Shown: positions 60,782 to 64,000 of the stretch, one piece after another
How the letters are laid out: each line of letters begins with the position of its first letter
Numbering within the stretch: position 1 is the first letter of the stretch
From: Anoplolepis gracilipes
Taxonomy: Eukaryota; Arthropoda; Insecta; Hymenoptera; Formicidae
Direction of reading: 5' to 3'
NCBI RefSeq assembly: GCF_047496725.1
Contig: NC_132980.1
Coordinates: forward strand, 5,559,572 to 5,623,571
Length of the DNA stretch: 64,000 nt
The notes under the pieces: model-generated
What the model saw: the letters and a program-made list of their open reading frames with translations, nothing else
Database searches by the model: none
What the model was told of the DNA's origin: nothing
Made by a program: the position numbers and the translations under genes

Positions 60782-63752
60782 TACATATGTATATAAATGC
60801 ATATATATGTATATATATATTATTTTTTATGCAAATTTATAAGTAATCTTACTAAATTGCAGTGTACAACATTTATCTCACAAAGATATACTATCGAATT
60901 TATCATAAGAGTCTTAGCTTCTATGTTTTATTCTGCTATTTTTGTGATAAAGTACAACTTGTTCTATGTTAATATCGAAAGTGTAAGTTAATAGTTTGTA
61001 AAGTTGAAAGTTTTATACAATAGATAACTTTTTTATTTAATAGCTTATTTATCAGAATAAGTTTTTCAAATAAGTTTTTATGATGTATTTTCTGTATCGT
61101 TATTTTATATATAAAAACAAATATATAAAATTGTTAAAAACAACAGATGAAGGCTTTATTGGATCGATTACTGCATATTAATAACAAGATAAAAGACAAA
61201 AATGAAATTGCTATTATGAAGAAATGTGGATATAATGGTAAATGGTATACCGTTGCACTTACAAGTAAGGAAATTTTGTTAGATTTGCATGTACATATTC
61301 TTCTTAACATATATGAGCTGTCAACCTTTCATTTTCGGAAAATAGATTTTGACAAAATGCAATAGTTTTTTTGTGTATATAATAATAATATTTTTTAAAT
61401 TTTAAATAAAGTTGTAGAAAAGATAACAATAATTATCAGATAAAAATTGATTACAAATTGATTAAGTTCAGGAAAGAATATTAAAGTTCCAATTATAATA
61501 TACGCATATTAGTATGACACAGTATGTAAATTAATTTTAAAAAATTTATATGACAGAAATTAAAAAAACAAATTTGTTTTCTGACACTTTTCCAGTATTA
61601 AGCGTTTGCCTTATAATTTTTGGTTCTATTGTGTTGTTCTGGCCGCAAATTTCCAACGTTACATTACCGACAAATGTGTCGAGATCATATCCCTTACAAT
61701 TCGTGATCATGACGGAATATTTTATCGATCAAGAGAAATATTATTATTTTATTATATTTCACTACTATACATCGCTTTGCATCGCGACTCTTGTAATTTT
61801 AGGGACAGGAACAATACTTATTATGTATATAGAACACATCTTTGGATTGTTTAAAATTGCCAGGTATAAACGTAATATAAAGATTTATATAATGTATCAT
61901 TTTTAAACAAATGCTTAAATGAAACAATTTAAACTTAACCCGAGAAATGCATTCAGTTAATAAATTTTTGCGTACAGTTATAACACAAACATTATTTATA
62001 GCTACCGTATCGAACGCGCAATGAACATTGACATGCTACGAAATATTAATCAAAACCACCCTTTGATATACAAGGGTTTAATTTGTGCTGTGAACATTCA
62101 TCGACAAGCCTTGAAGTTCGTATATACCCGATGTGCGTGAACTATGTACACATATAATATAAATTTTTTTTATTTTTAAAGCTTATGCAATGATTTGGTA
62201 TCCAGTCTTCAGACAATGATGTTCTGTTTATTAGTGTTTACAGTTGGCTCGGTCAGCTTGAATCTGTTTCGAGTAAGTTTTCTACTTTTCTCTTAAATTT
62301 ATTTCTTAAAAGGCTTTATATTTTCAAAACAAAGGTTTTGCGTTGTAACGGGTGATTATTTAAGTTATGCGATTATTAAAAGTATACAATTATATACATT
62401 TCCTTTTTTCGATTTTGGCGTTTAATCGAATCCGATATCTGGGACATTTTATTTGATATTTTTTGTAGAATACATTTGTACAAGTTTGCAAAAGTAAGTT
62501 ATGTCGATTATGATTAATAATGTTGATGGTTAAATAAGGTTTTTTATAAAATGATAAAATAAGGTTTATTACAAAAAAGATGTAATTACGCCATTTTAAA
62601 GATTTACCAAATATTTTTCGATGTGTTTAAACTTAACTGTTTCACAAGTTGTTGAATTCAATATCAAAAATTGACGAATTTAAAATAACACAATGTAGCG
62701 GATGTTAATATTAAAAAATTTAGGTTTTTTTGTTTTACTGTAGCTTGAATTTGTTAATTTTCTAATTTTAAAATAAAATTCTTTTTTAGCAACGTGGAGA
62801 AAATTTTCTAAAAATATTGATAGATATTTAACACACTTTTAAATCTAAATTTAAAATTTTTTATAATAATAATAAATCCCATATTTAATCATAAATATCG
62901 GATCGGGTATAATCGACATAAACAAATTTATTTTAAAAGTTAAAAACCCTAACACAATACACTTAAATATTTAATATTGTTGTATTTAATTATTAATTGT
63001 TGGTTATGCAATTAAACTGTAATTGTAACACAAATGCTTGTAACACAATTTAATTATGATTAAAATAAACTGTAAATGAAATTTGATCATCCTGTTTTTT
63101 GTGAATAAAAAAAATAATTTTTGATTAAATTATTAAATTATCGTTAAATCTTATTAGATTTATGTTAGATTTTTCAGATTATATCGTCTAAAGAGAATAT
63201 TACGGACTTTATATGCCCTTTGTCATTTATAATTGTCACCATTGTATATATGTTCTTAGCCAACTATATGGGTGAAAGTATAACAAATAACAATGATGTC
63301 ATATTTGCTACCGCGTAAGAAATGTATTTGCACAACACATGCACAAAGATTTCAGACTGTAACATTAAATGTAGCGATTAATATTTCTGCACAACAAGCA
63401 CGATGCTGAAGTTTACTAATAAAAAACGATATTTTGAAATATATTTCAGAGATTTTTATCTAGATTTATTACTCACAATACGTTTTCCAGGTATAACGTT
63501 CAGTGGTATGTAGCTCCATTATACATACAAAAAATGATACTGTTCCTGTTACAAAGAAATTCGATAGTCGTTGCTTTTAAAATAGGTGGAGTGTTTGTTG
63601 GATCTATAGAGAGCTTTGCTTCGGTATAAAAAAAAAAATGTAGTAAAATATATCTAGAGAAATATATAATAAACATAAAAATGAGATATTTTTTATTCTA
63701 GATGATAAAGACTTCAGTGTCGTATTTTACAGTCATATATTCCACACAGTGA
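60430..63752 (+). CDS. Locus K: intact nine-exon odorant receptor, recent paralogue of J
   Basis: Exons: 60430-60564, 60863-60982, 61147-61264, 61596-61863, 62002-62115, 62182-62272, 63178-63314, 63491-63623, 63702-63752. All are open and in phase, giving about 388 aa. Over exons 1-7 I count 11 base differences from J: nine replace a residue (K-R in exon 2, Q-R in exon 3, F-I in exon 4, K-N, T-P and M-L in exon 5, L-F, T-I and V-A in exon 7) and two are silent. Exon 8 is of a different type (YNVQWYVAPLYIQKM, then KIGGVFVGSIESFAS). The exon 8 donor is GTATAA. The poly(A) signal position reads AATGAA, with another AATAAA slightly further on. Role as for C; ligand unknown. Confidence 0.93.
60723..60820. 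repeat. AT microsatellite in intron 1 of K
   Basis: Counterpart of the tract in J, with a longer first AT run. Confidence 0.88.
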
Positions 63753-64000
63753 CGAGATTAATATAATTTTAATTAAATGAAATCACGATAAAAGAAAAAA
63801 TAAATATAGAAATTGTAATGAAGAAAAAAATATATAATTCACATATTTTTCATATATTAGAAAAATAATAAAATTTACCCTTTTAACTCGTAGTTTAGAT
63901 TATAGTTAGCGACTTTTTTGATAAAAAGAATAAAAGAACATAGTTATTAAATTCAAAATATTATTGCTTATATCTTTACACTGCGTATGCGTGCGTGCCT
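63753..64000. other. Spacer after K, cut by the window end
   Basis: Common post-OR spacer with the cgtatgcgtgcgtgcct stretch at the very end. The AATAAA seen 24 bases after the stop in J reads AATGAA here. Another OR unit may follow outside the window. Confidence 0.5.

Overview
The window is AT-rich eukaryotic DNA with dense microsatellites and foldback transposons. It carries a head-to-tail array of insect odorant receptor (OR) genes, all on the + strand. The repeating unit has nine short exons with one fixed set of intron phases, and its C-terminus is a conserved SVSYFTVIYSTQ-stop. This matches the 'nine-exon' OR subfamily that is greatly expanded in ants, so the source is very probably a hymenopteran and most likely an ant. 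The species cannot be told from the sequence. ORs are seven-transmembrane, ligand-gated cation channel subunits that pair with Orco in antennal neurons. In ants, members of this subfamily respond to cuticular hydrocarbons. No ligand can be assigned here.

I recognise eleven OR loci, labelled A to K. A (1808-2372) is cut by the window start and keeps exons 7-9. B (3749-8093) is a pseudogene lacking exons 5, 6 and 9. C (11732-16757) is intact. D (19266-20866) is a truncated pseudogene. E (23003-28131) is intact. F (30660-32378) is a truncated pseudogene. G (33164-37662) is a probable pseudogene. H (40788-44280) is a pseudogene. I (46347-49575) is a pseudogene with several lesions. J (53377-56677) and K (60430-63752) are intact. 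The four intact genes encode about 383 aa (C, E) or 388 aa (J, K).

The array grew by tandem duplication at several ages. C+D and E+F are two copies of a pair about 11.3 kb apart. J and K are a recent duplication about 7.1 kb apart. J appears to be a chimera: exons 1-7 match K, while exons 8-9 and the downstream DNA match I. The change point lies within a few bases, just upstream of exon 8.

Intergenic spacers (about 1.4-3.8 kb) are also homologous from unit to unit. They carry CT and AT microsatellites at recurring positions. Added to them are foldback (MITE-like) elements in introns 1 and 2, a larger GC-rich foldback element in the I-J and J-K spacers, a reverse-strand Copia reverse-transcriptase fragment that replaces the end of H, and an LTR-like insertion between D and E. 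A block of roughly 150 bp upstream of each start codon is conserved. C, E and H additionally share a CGCATGCGCG palindrome about 348 bp upstream of the ATG. I see no RNA genes, no minus-strand cellular genes and no CRISPR.
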